Assembly (NCBI RefSeq): GCF_006716865.1
Contig: NZ_VFPT01000001.1
Coordinates: 1,855,001-1,919,000, forward strand
Length of the DNA: 64,000 nucleotides
Reading direction: 5' to 3'
Source of the DNA: Roseinatronobacter monicus
Lineage (GTDB): Bacteria > Pseudomonadota > Alphaproteobacteria > Rhodobacterales > Rhodobacteraceae
Part shown: piece after piece, positions 17,494-25,567 of the stretch
Layout of the letters: the number at the start of each line of letters is the position of its first letter
Numbering within the stretch: the stretch's first letter is position 1
Position numbers and translations under genes: made by a program
The notes under the pieces: generated by a model
Database searches by the model: none
What the model was told of the DNA's origin: nothing
Seen by the model: only the letters and a program-made list of their open reading frames with translations

Positions 17494-18603
17494 TTAGCCA
17501 AGGTCCGAAATATCAAAATACTTCAGACGGGCCTGCGCAAAGGTCAGATCCGTATTCTCGGTGCGCTGGCGCAAGAGATTGAAGTTCTCAACGAAGCTTT
17601 CCGCAGTGGCTTTGGTCTTCGCGTCGGAACTGTCAAGAATCTCGACCAGCAATTCGCGCGACGCAGCCGCACCGGATTCTAGAATGCTCTCGGGCCAGTC
17701 GTTGTGTACGATCACATCATGGTTCTCGACCATGTCATTCAGCGCAATCGGGTCATTGGCATAGAACTCTGACGGCACCTGATCGTATTCCGCCTGACAC
17801 GCATCGCGGATGATCGCTTGCAGATTCGAGGGCAATTCCTGATACTTGGCCTTGTCCACAACCAGCTCTGTCGCCAGTCCCGGCTCGATGAAGGAGCTGG
17901 TGTAGTAATGCTTGCGCACCTGATGGAAGCCCAGCGCGCGGTCATTATAGGGGCCAACAAATTCAGCCGCGTCCAGCGCACCAGATTGCAGCGCCGCAAA
18001 GATTTCACCGCCCGCAAGGTTGGTGACAGACGCGCCCATTTTCTGCCAGACCTGACCACCAAGACCGGGTGTGCGGAAGCGCATACCCTGAATGTCGTCA
18101 ATCCCTGTCAGCTCGTCCTGAAACCAGCCGCCCGCCTGCGTGCCGGTATCGCCGGACAGAAACGCCTGAAGGCCGAAATCATCGTAGATGTCGTCATACA
18201 GTTCCTGACCGCCCAGATAGCGCACCCAAGCCGCCAACTCGCGCGAGGTCATGCCGAAGGGCACACCTGTGAAAAATGACAGGCCGACAGATTTATTCTG
18301 CCAGTAATAAGCCGCACCATGGCTCATTTCAGCCGAGCCGTCGATCACAGCATCCAGTGATTGCAGCGCGGGCACCATCTCGCCTGCGGCAAACACTTCA
18401 ACATTCATAGCGCCATCAGCGGCGGCATTGATCCGGTCAGCGACGCGCTGCGCCCCTGTTCCCAGACCGGGAAAGTTGCGCGGCCATGTTGTGACCATGC
18501 GCCAGTTGATGCGCCCTTGCGCAACAGCAGGTGCCGCCAGACTCGTGGCAGCAGCCGCGCCGCCACCCAGCGCCGAGGTTTTCAAAAAAGAACGACGATC
18601 CAT
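17494..18603 (-). CDS. dctP: TRAP transporter substrate-binding protein DctP (TakP-like), Tat-exported
   Basis: Periplasmic receptor of the TRAP importer, 369 residues. The start at 18603 follows a GGGAGGAAAAC site and gives a twin-arginine signal (RRSFLKTSALGGG) ending in APAVAQ near residue 30. The mature part resembles TakP-type receptors for 2-oxo acids and related carboxylates: WPRNFPGLGTGAQR, FAAGEMVPALQSLDAV, GNTG-equivalent GDTGTQAGGWF and LDAAEFVGPYNDRALGF. The carboxylate class is inferred from this resemblance; the exact substrate is unknown. Confidence 0.93.
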   Translation of the reverse strand: MDRRSFLKTSALGGGAAAATSLAAPAVAQGRINWRMVTTWPRNFPGLGTGAQRVADRINAAADGAMNVEVFAAGEMVPALQSLDAVIDGSAEMSHGAAYYWQNKSVGLSFFTGVPFGMTSRELAAWVRYLGGQELYDDIYDDFGLQAFLSGDTGTQAGGWFQDELTGIDDIQGMRFRTPGLGGQVWQKMGASVTNLAGGEIFAALQSGALDAAEFVGPYNDRALGFHQVRKHYYTSSFIEPGLATELVVDKAKYQELPSNLQAIIRDACQAEYDQVPSEFYANDPIALNDMVENHDVIVHNDWPESILESGAAASRELLVEILDSSDAKTKATAESFVENFNLLRQRTENTDLTFAQARLKYFDISDLG

Positions 18604-18692
18604 GTTTTCCTCCCATGGGTTATTTTTATCCATTGCCCTTGCGGACAGGGGCTTGATTAAAAGCACAGTGTGACCGAGGTGTGAACCTTTTT

Positions 18693-18714
18693 TTTCAGGG
18701 CATACCCCCTGAAA
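18693..18714. promoter_or_regulatory. Inverted repeat upstream of the TRAP operon
   Basis: TTTCAGGG (18693-18700) and CCCTGAAA (18707-18714) form a perfect 8-bp inverted repeat with a 6-bp spacer, about 90-110 bp upstream of dctP. On the minus strand it is followed by A residues, not T, so it does not look like a terminator of the upstream EamA gene. A regulator site for dctPQM is possible. Confidence 0.35.
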
Positions 18715-18771
18715 TCTGCTGAAATTTCGGGCAATTTACTCCATTGCTTTACAATCTGTCGTGAAAACGCC

Positions 18772-19677
18772 CTAACTGGGTCGGGGTTGGATATCTGTGT
18801 TGCGCAAGTTCACCCAGTTCGCAAATAAAATTACCGCCCCCCCGACAAAGACGAGCGGCTCCAACGCCTCTGCATACAGCCAGACCCCGACCAATGCGAT
18901 CACCGGAAGGCGCAAAAACTCCATCGGCGCCACAGTAGAGGCAGGCGCCAGCGCAAGCGCGGATGACAAGGCGAAATGCGCGCTCAATCCGGTCACCCCG
19001 ACAACGGCAAGCCACCCCCAGATCGCAGCAGGCGGCCATGTGAAACCTCCCCATTGCGCCAGCACCAGCCCGAAAAGCGTTTGTGACAACGTCATCCAGA
19101 ACAAAACGCACAGGATACTGTCTGCCCGCATGATCCGTTTTGTCAGCATGACATTCATGGCAAACCCGATTGCACACAGCATCCCCGCCAGATGCCCGGT
19201 GTTCAGCGGCTGCACACCCGGCTGCGCCACGATCACAATGCCCGCAAACCCCAACAGCGCCACCATTACGCGGCGCAGGGTGAACCGCTCGCCCAGCACC
19301 AGCGGGGCCAACAGCGCCACCCAGATCGGCATGGTAAACTCCAGCGCCACAAGCTGCGACAAAGGGATCACCATGATCCCGTAAAACCACAGATTCTGGC
19401 CTGCAAAGTGAAACAGATTGCGCGTCAGATGCAGCTTCGGGCTGGTCGGTCGGATTTCCGCCAGCATCCGACCGGGCTTGCGCAGGGAATACAGCACCAC
19501 GCCCACGACAATCGCAAACCCGATAAGCGAGCGCCAGAACATCAATTCAAATGAATCCAGCTCTTGCTGGATGGCACGCCCTGCAATGGCCATGGCCGTA
19601 AACGACACAATCGCCCCGGACATCCACAATGCGGCACGTCCCGGTTGCGTGTCGCTGGCCGCCAGATCGGGCGTCAC
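18772..19677 (-). CDS. DMT-superfamily permease, EamA domains
   Basis: Inner-membrane drug/metabolite-type transporter of about 300 residues with ten hydrophobic helices arranged as two EamA repeats. Visible features include FELMFWRSLIGFAIV, LSQLVALEFTMPIWVALLAPLVLGE (end of repeat 1) and APMEFLRLPVIALVGVWLYAE in repeat 2. The start is uncertain: no strong ribosome site is seen, and GTG codons at 19746 and 19677 and an ATG at 19623 are all possible. 19677 avoids overlap with the upstream gene. Substrate unknown. Confidence 0.85.
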   Translation of the reverse strand: MTPDLAASDTQPGRAALWMSGAIVSFTAMAIAGRAIQQELDSFELMFWRSLIGFAIVVGVVLYSLRKPGRMLAEIRPTSPKLHLTRNLFHFAGQNLWFYGIMVIPLSQLVALEFTMPIWVALLAPLVLGERFTLRRVMVALLGFAGIVIVAQPGVQPLNTGHLAGMLCAIGFAMNVMLTKRIMRADSILCVLFWMTLSQTLFGLVLAQWGGFTWPPAAIWGWLAVVGVTGLSAHFALSSALALAPASTVAPMEFLRLPVIALVGVWLYAEALEPLVFVGGAVILFANWVNLRNTDIQPRPS

Positions 19678-19693
19678 GACACTGTCAGGGCTG

Positions 19694-20005
19694 TCAGTGT
19701 GTCCACACCTGCCGCCTGTTGGTCGCAAAATTGTCGCCGTAACCACCGGGGCGCAGATTGGCGCGGCGGCTTTTGGGCGCGATCACGTTATAGTCAATGC
19801 CGTGCGCGCGCGCATAGGCTTCGGCGGCGGCCTGATCTGCGAAGTGCAGCTTGACCTGCGAATCCATGTCGCCCGAACTGGTCCAGCCCATCAGCGGGTC
19901 AATCTCGCGGGCCTGCGCAGGTGAAAATTCCAGCACCCATCCGTGGGCCTTGGCGTTTCCTGATTGCATTGCGTTGCGGGCGGGCTTGTAGATGCGTGCG
20001 CGCAT
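19694..20005 (-). CDS. NADH:ubiquinone oxidoreductase accessory subunit, NDUFS4-like (ETC complex I conserved region)
   Basis: A 103-residue homologue of the mitochondrial 18-kDa complex I subunit, common as a stand-alone gene in alphaproteobacteria. The start at 20005 gives the normal [17 protein letters not shown]-terminus. Further motifs are [20 protein letters not shown] and the C-terminal [20 protein letters not shown]. It is not beside the nuo operon in this window. It supports assembly or stability of respiratory complex I on the cytoplasmic side. Confidence 0.9.
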   Translation of the reverse strand: MRARIYKPARNAMQSGNAKAHGWVLEFSPAQAREIDPLMGWTSSGDMDSQVKLHFADQAAAEAYARAHGIDYNVIAPKSRRANLRPGGYGDNFATNRRQVWTH

Positions 20006-20065
20006 ATGTGCTGCTCCTTGCGAATTGCGCATCTTATGGGAAAAAAACAGGCCAAAGACAAGGGT

Positions 20066-20139
20066 GCAGACAGGAAAGGGTCGCCCGAAAGGAGGGAACG
20101 AGGAGTAAGTCTTCCGGGCCGCGACCTTTTCCTGCCTGC
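20066..20139. other. Long GC-rich hairpin, possible small RNA or attenuator
   Basis: An 18-bp arm (20066-20083) pairs with 20122-20139 with two G-T type mismatches, and the loop folds further (CCCGAAAGGA against TCTTCCGGG). The whole forms a rod of about 74 nt. Read on the minus strand, the loop holds C/U-rich sequence (CTCCTCGTTCCCTCCTTTC) that could pair with Shine-Dalgarno sites, and a run of seven T follows about 20 nt after the stem (20041-20047). It lies in the 235-bp gap between DUF1285 and the NDUFS4-like gene. Confidence 0.45.
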
Positions 20140-20240
20140 CAACTCAGATTTAAACTCAAAAACAGGCCCTGCAACTTATTTTACATTTCAAACTCATCTT
20201 TTCGCGCAGACCGCCGTGAATGCCCAAGCGGCCCTGCCCC

Positions 20241-20831
20241 TCAGCCCAACTCTTTCGACGCGATCACAGGAAAGAAAACCCCGCCCGACCACAGGCCGAA
20301 CCAGCTTTCCCCTTCATGGGGCTCATGCGACCCAAGCTCGACAAGCCGATAAAAGCTTTTGCGGTCAATCAGCGCCTCCAGCCCGGCACGGATCATGACA
20401 TAGGGTGACGGCTCGCCCGTGTCGGCATCGCGGATCACGCGCACGGGATGCGCAGACCCCGCCTCTGCCTCATCGCCCAGATTGGTGACGAAGGTCAGCT
20501 TTTGCGCGCGCCCGTCCCCCTCAACACGGAAATCCACCGCGACAAACGGCGCGTCATCGACTGTGATTCCCACCTTCTCGACCGGTGTGACCAGATAGAA
20601 CTTGCCGTCTTCCAGCTTCAGGATACTAGCAAACAGCTTAACCAGTGCGGGCCGCCCGATGGGGGTGCCCTCATAGAACCACGTCCCGTCGCGGGCGATC
20701 CGCATATCAATATCGCCACAAAACGGCGGGTTCCACAGATGCACGGGCGGCAGACCTTTGCCTTTTGACGCGGCACTCGCGGCCTGAGCCAGCGTATCGG
20801 GGGTCGGTGTCACGGTATTTTGTTCACTCAT
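20241..20831 (-). CDS. DUF1285 domain protein
   Basis: A 196-residue soluble protein of the DUF1285 family. The family motif is the N-terminal LPPVHLWNPPFCGDIDMRIARDG-like stretch, followed by WFYEGTPIGRPALVKLFASIL and YLVTPVEKVGITVDDAPF. The start at 20831 was chosen because the frame continues much further upstream without similarity, antisense to the MoxR gene. Molecular function unknown. It is divergent from moxR with an 88-bp shared promoter region. Confidence 0.88.
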   Translation of the reverse strand: MSEQNTVTPTPDTLAQAASAASKGKGLPPVHLWNPPFCGDIDMRIARDGTWFYEGTPIGRPALVKLFASILKLEDGKFYLVTPVEKVGITVDDAPFVAVDFRVEGDGRAQKLTFVTNLGDEAEAGSAHPVRVIRDADTGEPSPYVMIRAGLEALIDRKSFYRLVELGSHEPHEGESWFGLWSGGVFFPVIASKELG

Positions 20832-20919
20832 GATTTTTTGCCATTGGATGCCTATGCGATATGTTTGATGATAGCACATAAGTTGCAAACACGGAATTTC
20901 ACCCCGACGAGGAACGCGC

Positions 20920-21927
20920 ATGAGCACCGAGACCGATCTGATCGCCGAGATAGAAACGCTGGGTGAGAAACTCGCACTGGCGCGCGCCAGCATCAACCGC
21001 CGCTTTATCGGACAGAAGAATGTGGTCGACCTGACCCTGACCGCCATGCTCTGCGGCGGGCATGGGTTGCTGATTGGTCTGCCCGGCTTGGGCAAAACCC
21101 GGCTGGTGGACACGCTGTCCACGGTCATGGGGCTGAAAGGCAACCGCATCCAGTTCACGCCCGATCTGATGCCTGCCGATATTTTGGGCTCTGAAGTGCT
21201 GGACGTGGCCGAAGACGGGCGCCGCGCCTTTCGATTTATCGAGGGGCCGATTTTCTGCCAGCTTCTGATGGCGGATGAGATCAACCGCGCCAGCCCGCGC
21301 ACACAAGCCGCCCTGCTGCAAGCCATGCAGGAAGGCGAAGTCACTGTTGCGGGCGATCATCACAAGTTGGAGCGGCCCTTTCACGTGCTGGCCACCCAGA
21401 ACCCGATCGAGCAAGAAGGCACCTACCCCCTGCCCGAAGCCCAGCTTGACCGGTTTCTGTTGCAGATTGATGTCGAATATCCCGACCGCGCCACCGAACG
21501 CGACATCCTGATCGCCACCACAGGCGAGGGCGAGGATGCCGCGCATGAAGTGTTCAGTTCCGCCGAACTGATGGCCGCACAGCAATTGCTGCGCCGCATG
21601 CCCGTCGGGGACACCGTGGTCGAGGCCATTCTCGATCTGGTCCGCGCCTGCCGCCCTGATGAGGCAGAGGCCCATGAGGCCGTCAAGGGCTCCGTCAGTT
21701 GGGGGCCGGGGCCACGTGCCGCCCAAGCACTTATGCTGACCGTGCGCGCCCGCGCCTTGCTGGACGGACGACTTGCCCCGTCGGTCGAGGATGTGGCGGC
21801 AATGGCGCGCCCTGTCCTGACCCACCGCATGGCCTTGGGCTTTGCGGCGCGCGCACGCGGCGAAAGCCTGAGCGCGATCATCGCCCGCGTGGCCGCCACC
21901 GCCACGCAGATGGAGGCCGCAGCTTGA
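20920..21927 (+). CDS. MoxR-family AAA+ ATPase
   Basis: Hexameric AAA+ chaperone-like ATPase of 335 residues. Walker A is GLPGLGKT (residues 53-60), Walker B is LLMADE (115-120), followed by INRASPRTQAALLQAMQE and the sensor region ATQNPIEQEGTYPLPEAQLDRF. MoxR proteins usually act on a partner with a VWA domain encoded next door; here the next genes encode DUF58 and BatA-like proteins. It overlaps the following gene by 4 bp. Confidence 0.95.
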   Translation: MSTETDLIAEIETLGEKLALARASINRRFIGQKNVVDLTLTAMLCGGHGLLIGLPGLGKTRLVDTLSTVMGLKGNRIQFTPDLMPADILGSEVLDVAEDGRRAFRFIEGPIFCQLLMADEINRASPRTQAALLQAMQEGEVTVAGDHHKLERPFHVLATQNPIEQEGTYPLPEAQLDRFLLQIDVEYPDRATERDILIATTGEGEDAAHEVFSSAELMAAQQLLRRMPVGDTVVEAILDLVRACRPDEAEAHEAVKGSVSWGPGPRAAQALMLTVRARALLDGRLAPSVEDVAAMARPVLTHRMALGFAARARGESLSAIIARVAATATQMEAAA

Positions 21928-22802
21928 CGACACCCGCCACCCTGCGCACCCATGCCGAGGCATTGGCCGCCCCCCTGCCCGCGCTGCTTGCGCAGGCAGA
22001 GCATCTGTCTGCGTCGGTTCTACCTGGCGCACACGGGCGCAGGCGGGCAGGCATGGGCGATGAGTTCTGGCAATACCGGCAAGCGACCTCGTCCGACAGC
22101 GGCGCGCGAATCGACTGGCGGCGTTCTGGTCGGGCCGATGTGCATTTCGTGCGCGAAACCGAATGGCAGGCGGCGCAGTCGGTGACGCTGTGGGTCGATC
22201 AATCGCAGGCAATGGGGTTTACAGGCGACAAGGCCCGCCTGCCAAAAGCCGAGCGCGCCAAGCTTCTGGCGCTGGCGCTGTCGGTCCTGCTGCTCAAAAG
22301 CGGCGAGCGCGTGGGGCTGATGCCCGGCCTGCCCGCCCGCTCTGGCCGCGCACAGCTTGACCCGCTGGCGCTTGCACTGCACGACGCGGCAGACACTACC
22401 GATTACGGCACCCCGCCGCTAAGCCATCTGCCTGCCTATTCACAGGCCGTGTTCCTGTCGGACTTTCTGGGCGACCCCACCGCCTTGCAAGAGGCTGTGG
22501 GCCGTGCGGCGGATCAAGGTGTGAAAGGGGCGCTGGTACAGGTACTCGACCCCGCAGAAGAAGAGTTTCCCTATCAGGGCCGCTCGATCTTTGAATCCAT
22601 GGCAGGCGGGCTGCGCCACGAGACATTGCGCGCCAATGATCTGCAAACGCGCTACCGGCTGCGACTGGCCGAGCGCAAGGACATGCTGGCAGAACTGGCC
22701 CGCGTCACGGGCTGGCAAGTGTTGACCCATCACACCGACCAGCCTGCCGCAACTGCACTGATGTGGCTGTGGCATGAACTTGACGCAGGGCGGGGGCGCT
22801 GA
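21924..22802 (+). CDS. DUF58 domain protein
   Basis: A 292-residue protein with the DUF58 core: GDEFWQYRQAT, then RIDWRRSGRAD and a VWA-like beta strand VTLWVDQSQAM that keeps a partial metal-site motif. The start is taken as the TTG at 21924, which overlaps the moxR stop (TTGA) and gives the family N-terminus; no ATG fits. DUF58 proteins are the usual partners of MoxR ATPases. It overlaps the next gene by 1 bp. Confidence 0.9.
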   Translation: MTTPATLRTHAEALAAPLPALLAQAEHLSASVLPGAHGRRRAGMGDEFWQYRQATSSDSGARIDWRRSGRADVHFVRETEWQAAQSVTLWVDQSQAMGFTGDKARLPKAERAKLLALALSVLLLKSGERVGLMPGLPARSGRAQLDPLALALHDAADTTDYGTPPLSHLPAYSQAVFLSDFLGDPTALQEAVGRAADQGVKGALVQVLDPAEEEFPYQGRSIFESMAGGLRHETLRANDLQTRYRLRLAERKDMLAELARVTGWQVLTHHTDQPAATALMWLWHELDAGRGR

Positions 22803-25567
22803 TGTTCACACTTGGCCCGCTTGGATTCGCAACACCCGCCCTGCTGCTGGCACTGGTGGCCTTGCCGCTGCTGTGGTGGCTGTTGCGCGCGGTGCCGCCC
22901 GCGCCGGTGATCCGGCGCTTTCCCGGTGTGGCGCTGCTGATCGGCCTGAAGGATGAAACCACCGAGACGGACAAGACCCCGTGGTGGCTGCTGGTCTTGC
23001 GCGCACTTGCCGTGGCCGCGCTGATCTTCGGGTTCTCCGGCCCTGTGCTCAACCCGCAGGCCGCGCGCGATGGCACGGGCCCGCTGCTGATCGTGATGGA
23101 TGCCAGTTGGGCCAGTGCGGCCGACTGGCAACGCCGCCAGACACGCGTCGAAGACCTGTTGTCAGAGGCGCAGCGCGCCAGCCGCCCGGTTGCCGTGGTG
23201 GCCCTGACCGACCTGCCTTCGGGCGAGACGGCATTTCGTGCCGCCGAATACTGGGCCGAGCGCGTGCCGGGGCTCGCCCCTGCCCCCTTCACCGCAAACC
23301 AAGCGCAATTGGACGCGTGGCTGGACCGCTTGCCCGACGCGTTTGACACCTATTGGTTGTCGGACGGGCTAGCGCATGACTACCGCGACGGGCTGACCGA
23401 CGCGCTGCAAGCGCGCGGCGTGCTCACCGCCTTCGAGACATCGCGCCCGGTCGTTGCCCTCGCCCCGCCCGAATTGCGCGAAGGCGTGATCCACCTGACC
23501 GCCCACCGCACCGAAGGCCTGCCAGAGCGCGAGATCGAGATCACCGCCTCTGGCCGCGATCCGGCAGGGGTTGAACGGGTACTCGCCAGCGCTGCGACCC
23601 GTTTCGACGCAGACGCCACCCAAACAACGCTGGAACTGACCCTGCAACCCGAATTGCGCAACCGGATCACCCGCTTTCAGATCAGCGGCGAGCGTTCTGC
23701 CGGGGCTGTGGCGCTGGCCGATGACGCGCTTCAACGGCGCAAGGTCGCACTTCTGGCAGGCCGTGACGGGCGCGAGGGGCTGGACCTGCTGTCACCGTTT
23801 TTCTATCTGCGGCAAGCGTTGGAGCCGGTCGCGGAACTGATCGAAAGCCCGTCCGTCGATGATCTGCTGCTGACCTCGCCCGATGTGCTGATCCTTGTGG
23901 ATGTGGCGCAACTGGGCGAACTGGAAACCGCGCAAATCCTCGATTTCGTCAATGATGGCGGGTTGCTCTTGCGCTTTGCAGGTCCGCGCCTTGCCGCCAG
24001 TGACGTCGCCCGCGCCGAAGAAGACCCGCTCTTGCCGGTGCGCCTGCGCATTGGCGGGCGCACGGTCGGCGGTGCCATGAGTTGGGGCGAGCCGCGCCGC
24101 CTGCGCGAGTTCAGTCAGGACTCGCCCTTTGCCGGGCTGTCCATCCCGCAAGAGGTGACAATCAGCGCACAAGTGCTGGCCCAGCCCGACCCCGCATTGG
24201 GCGAGCGGACAATTGCGTCACTGGCCGATGGCACGCCTTTGGTGACGCGCAAATTCTCGGGCGACGGTCAGGTCGCGCTGATCCACACCACCGCCAATGC
24301 GGAATGGTCGACCCTGCCGCTCTCTGGCCTGTTTGTCGACATGCTGGAGCGGCTTGCCGTATCCACCCGCCCCACAGCGCCCACGCGCGACGCGCTGATC
24401 GGGACACAATGGCAGCCGGAGCGCCTGTTGGATGGATTCGGGCAGGTCATCGACGCCAGCGCCAACCCGGTTGTACCGGGCGAGGTTCTGGCCGAAGGGC
24501 AGTATGGCCCCGACCTTCTGCCCGGCGTCTACCGCAGTGCTGTCGGGTCGCTGGCATTGAATATCGGGCAGGCCGACATGACCTTAAGCACCAGCGACTG
24601 GCCTGCAACCGTGCAGGTCGAGCGCGACACACAACGCGAAGAGCGCGACCTGACCGCTTTCTTTCTGACACTTGGCCTAGGGGCTCTCATGATCGACATA
24701 CTGGCCGCACTCTGGATCTCGGGCCGCTTGCGCGGGGCAACCGCCATTCTGGCGCTCGTCGCCCTTGGACTGCACGGCACGCCAGCGCAGGCGGATGACG
24801 CACCGGGCGATGACCGGCTGGCCCTACAGGCGACATCCGACATGGTGCTGGCTCATGTGCTGACCGGTGATGCGCGTGTCGATGACATGGCGCGCGCGGG
24901 CCTTCTGGGCTTGGGCCGCACGCTTTTTTCGCGCACCTCGGTCGAGCCAGGCCCACCCATCGGCGTCGATCTGGAAAGCGATGAATTGACCTTCTTTCCC
25001 TTCCTTTACTGGCCCATCACAGAAGAGTCCGCGATCCCGTCAGACGCCGCCTATTCCAAACTCAACCGCTACTTGCGCGGCGGCGGCATGATCATGTTCG
25101 ATACCCGCGACGCCGAACTGGCGGGCCTGACCCGCACCACCCCCGAAGCGCGCCGCCTGCAAGCCATCGCGCGCCCGCTCGACATCCCCCCGTTGGAACC
25201 CGTCCCCGAAGACCATGTCCTGACCCGCACCTTCTATCTGTTGCAGGAATTTCCGGGCCGGTTCTCAGGCCGCGATGTCTGGGTCGAGGCGTCGCCCGCC
25301 GATGCCGAACGCGCAGACGGGATGCCGTTTCGCAACCTCAATGACGGGGTGACGCCAGTGATCATTGGCGGGCATGACTGGGCCTCGGCTTGGGCCGTGG
25401 ATGATGCAGGCAGCCCGCTTGTACGGCTTGGCATGGGCGTCACAGGCGAGCAGCAGCGCGAAATGGCGTACCGCTTCGGTGTGAACCTCATCACCCATGT
25501 GCTGACGGGCAATTACAAATCTGATCAGGTCCATGTGCCTGCCCTTCTGGAAAGGATCGGCCAATGA
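22802..25567 (+). CDS. BatA-like N-terminal domain / DUF4159 membrane protein
   Basis: A 921-residue membrane protein. The N-terminus has two helices (residues about 11-31 and 60-80) as in aerotolerance BatA N-terminal domains, followed by a VWA-like region with LLIVMDASWASAADW. A third helix pair lies at about 620-660. The C-terminal part, after residue about 680, is a DUF4159 domain, with ESDELTFFPFLYWP, LNRYLRGGGMIMFDTRD and the RDVWVEASP stretch. The start overlaps the DUF58 stop (TGATG). Function unknown; probably a periplasm-exposed partner of the MoxR module. Confidence 0.88.
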   Translation: MFTLGPLGFATPALLLALVALPLLWWLLRAVPPAPVIRRFPGVALLIGLKDETTETDKTPWWLLVLRALAVAALIFGFSGPVLNPQAARDGTGPLLIVMDASWASAADWQRRQTRVEDLLSEAQRASRPVAVVALTDLPSGETAFRAAEYWAERVPGLAPAPFTANQAQLDAWLDRLPDAFDTYWLSDGLAHDYRDGLTDALQARGVLTAFETSRPVVALAPPELREGVIHLTAHRTEGLPEREIEITASGRDPAGVERVLASAATRFDADATQTTLELTLQPELRNRITRFQISGERSAGAVALADDALQRRKVALLAGRDGREGLDLLSPFFYLRQALEPVAELIESPSVDDLLLTSPDVLILVDVAQLGELETAQILDFVNDGGLLLRFAGPRLAASDVARAEEDPLLPVRLRIGGRTVGGAMSWGEPRRLREFSQDSPFAGLSIPQEVTISAQVLAQPDPALGERTIASLADGTPLVTRKFSGDGQVALIHTTANAEWSTLPLSGLFVDMLERLAVSTRPTAPTRDALIGTQWQPERLLDGFGQVIDASANPVVPGEVLAEGQYGPDLLPGVYRSAVGSLALNIGQADMTLSTSDWPATVQVERDTQREERDLTAFFLTLGLGALMIDILAALWISGRLRGATAILALVALGLHGTPAQADDAPGDDRLALQATSDMVLAHVLTGDARVDDMARAGLLGLGRTLFSRTSVEPGPPIGVDLESDELTFFPFLYWPITEESAIPSDAAYSKLNRYLRGGGMIMFDTRDAELAGLTRTTPEARRLQAIARPLDIPPLEPVPEDHVLTRTFYLLQEFPGRFSGRDVWVEASPADAERADGMPFRNLNDGVTPVIIGGHDWASAWAVDDAGSPLVRLGMGVTGEQQREMAYRFGVNLITHVLTGNYKSDQVHVPALLERIGQ

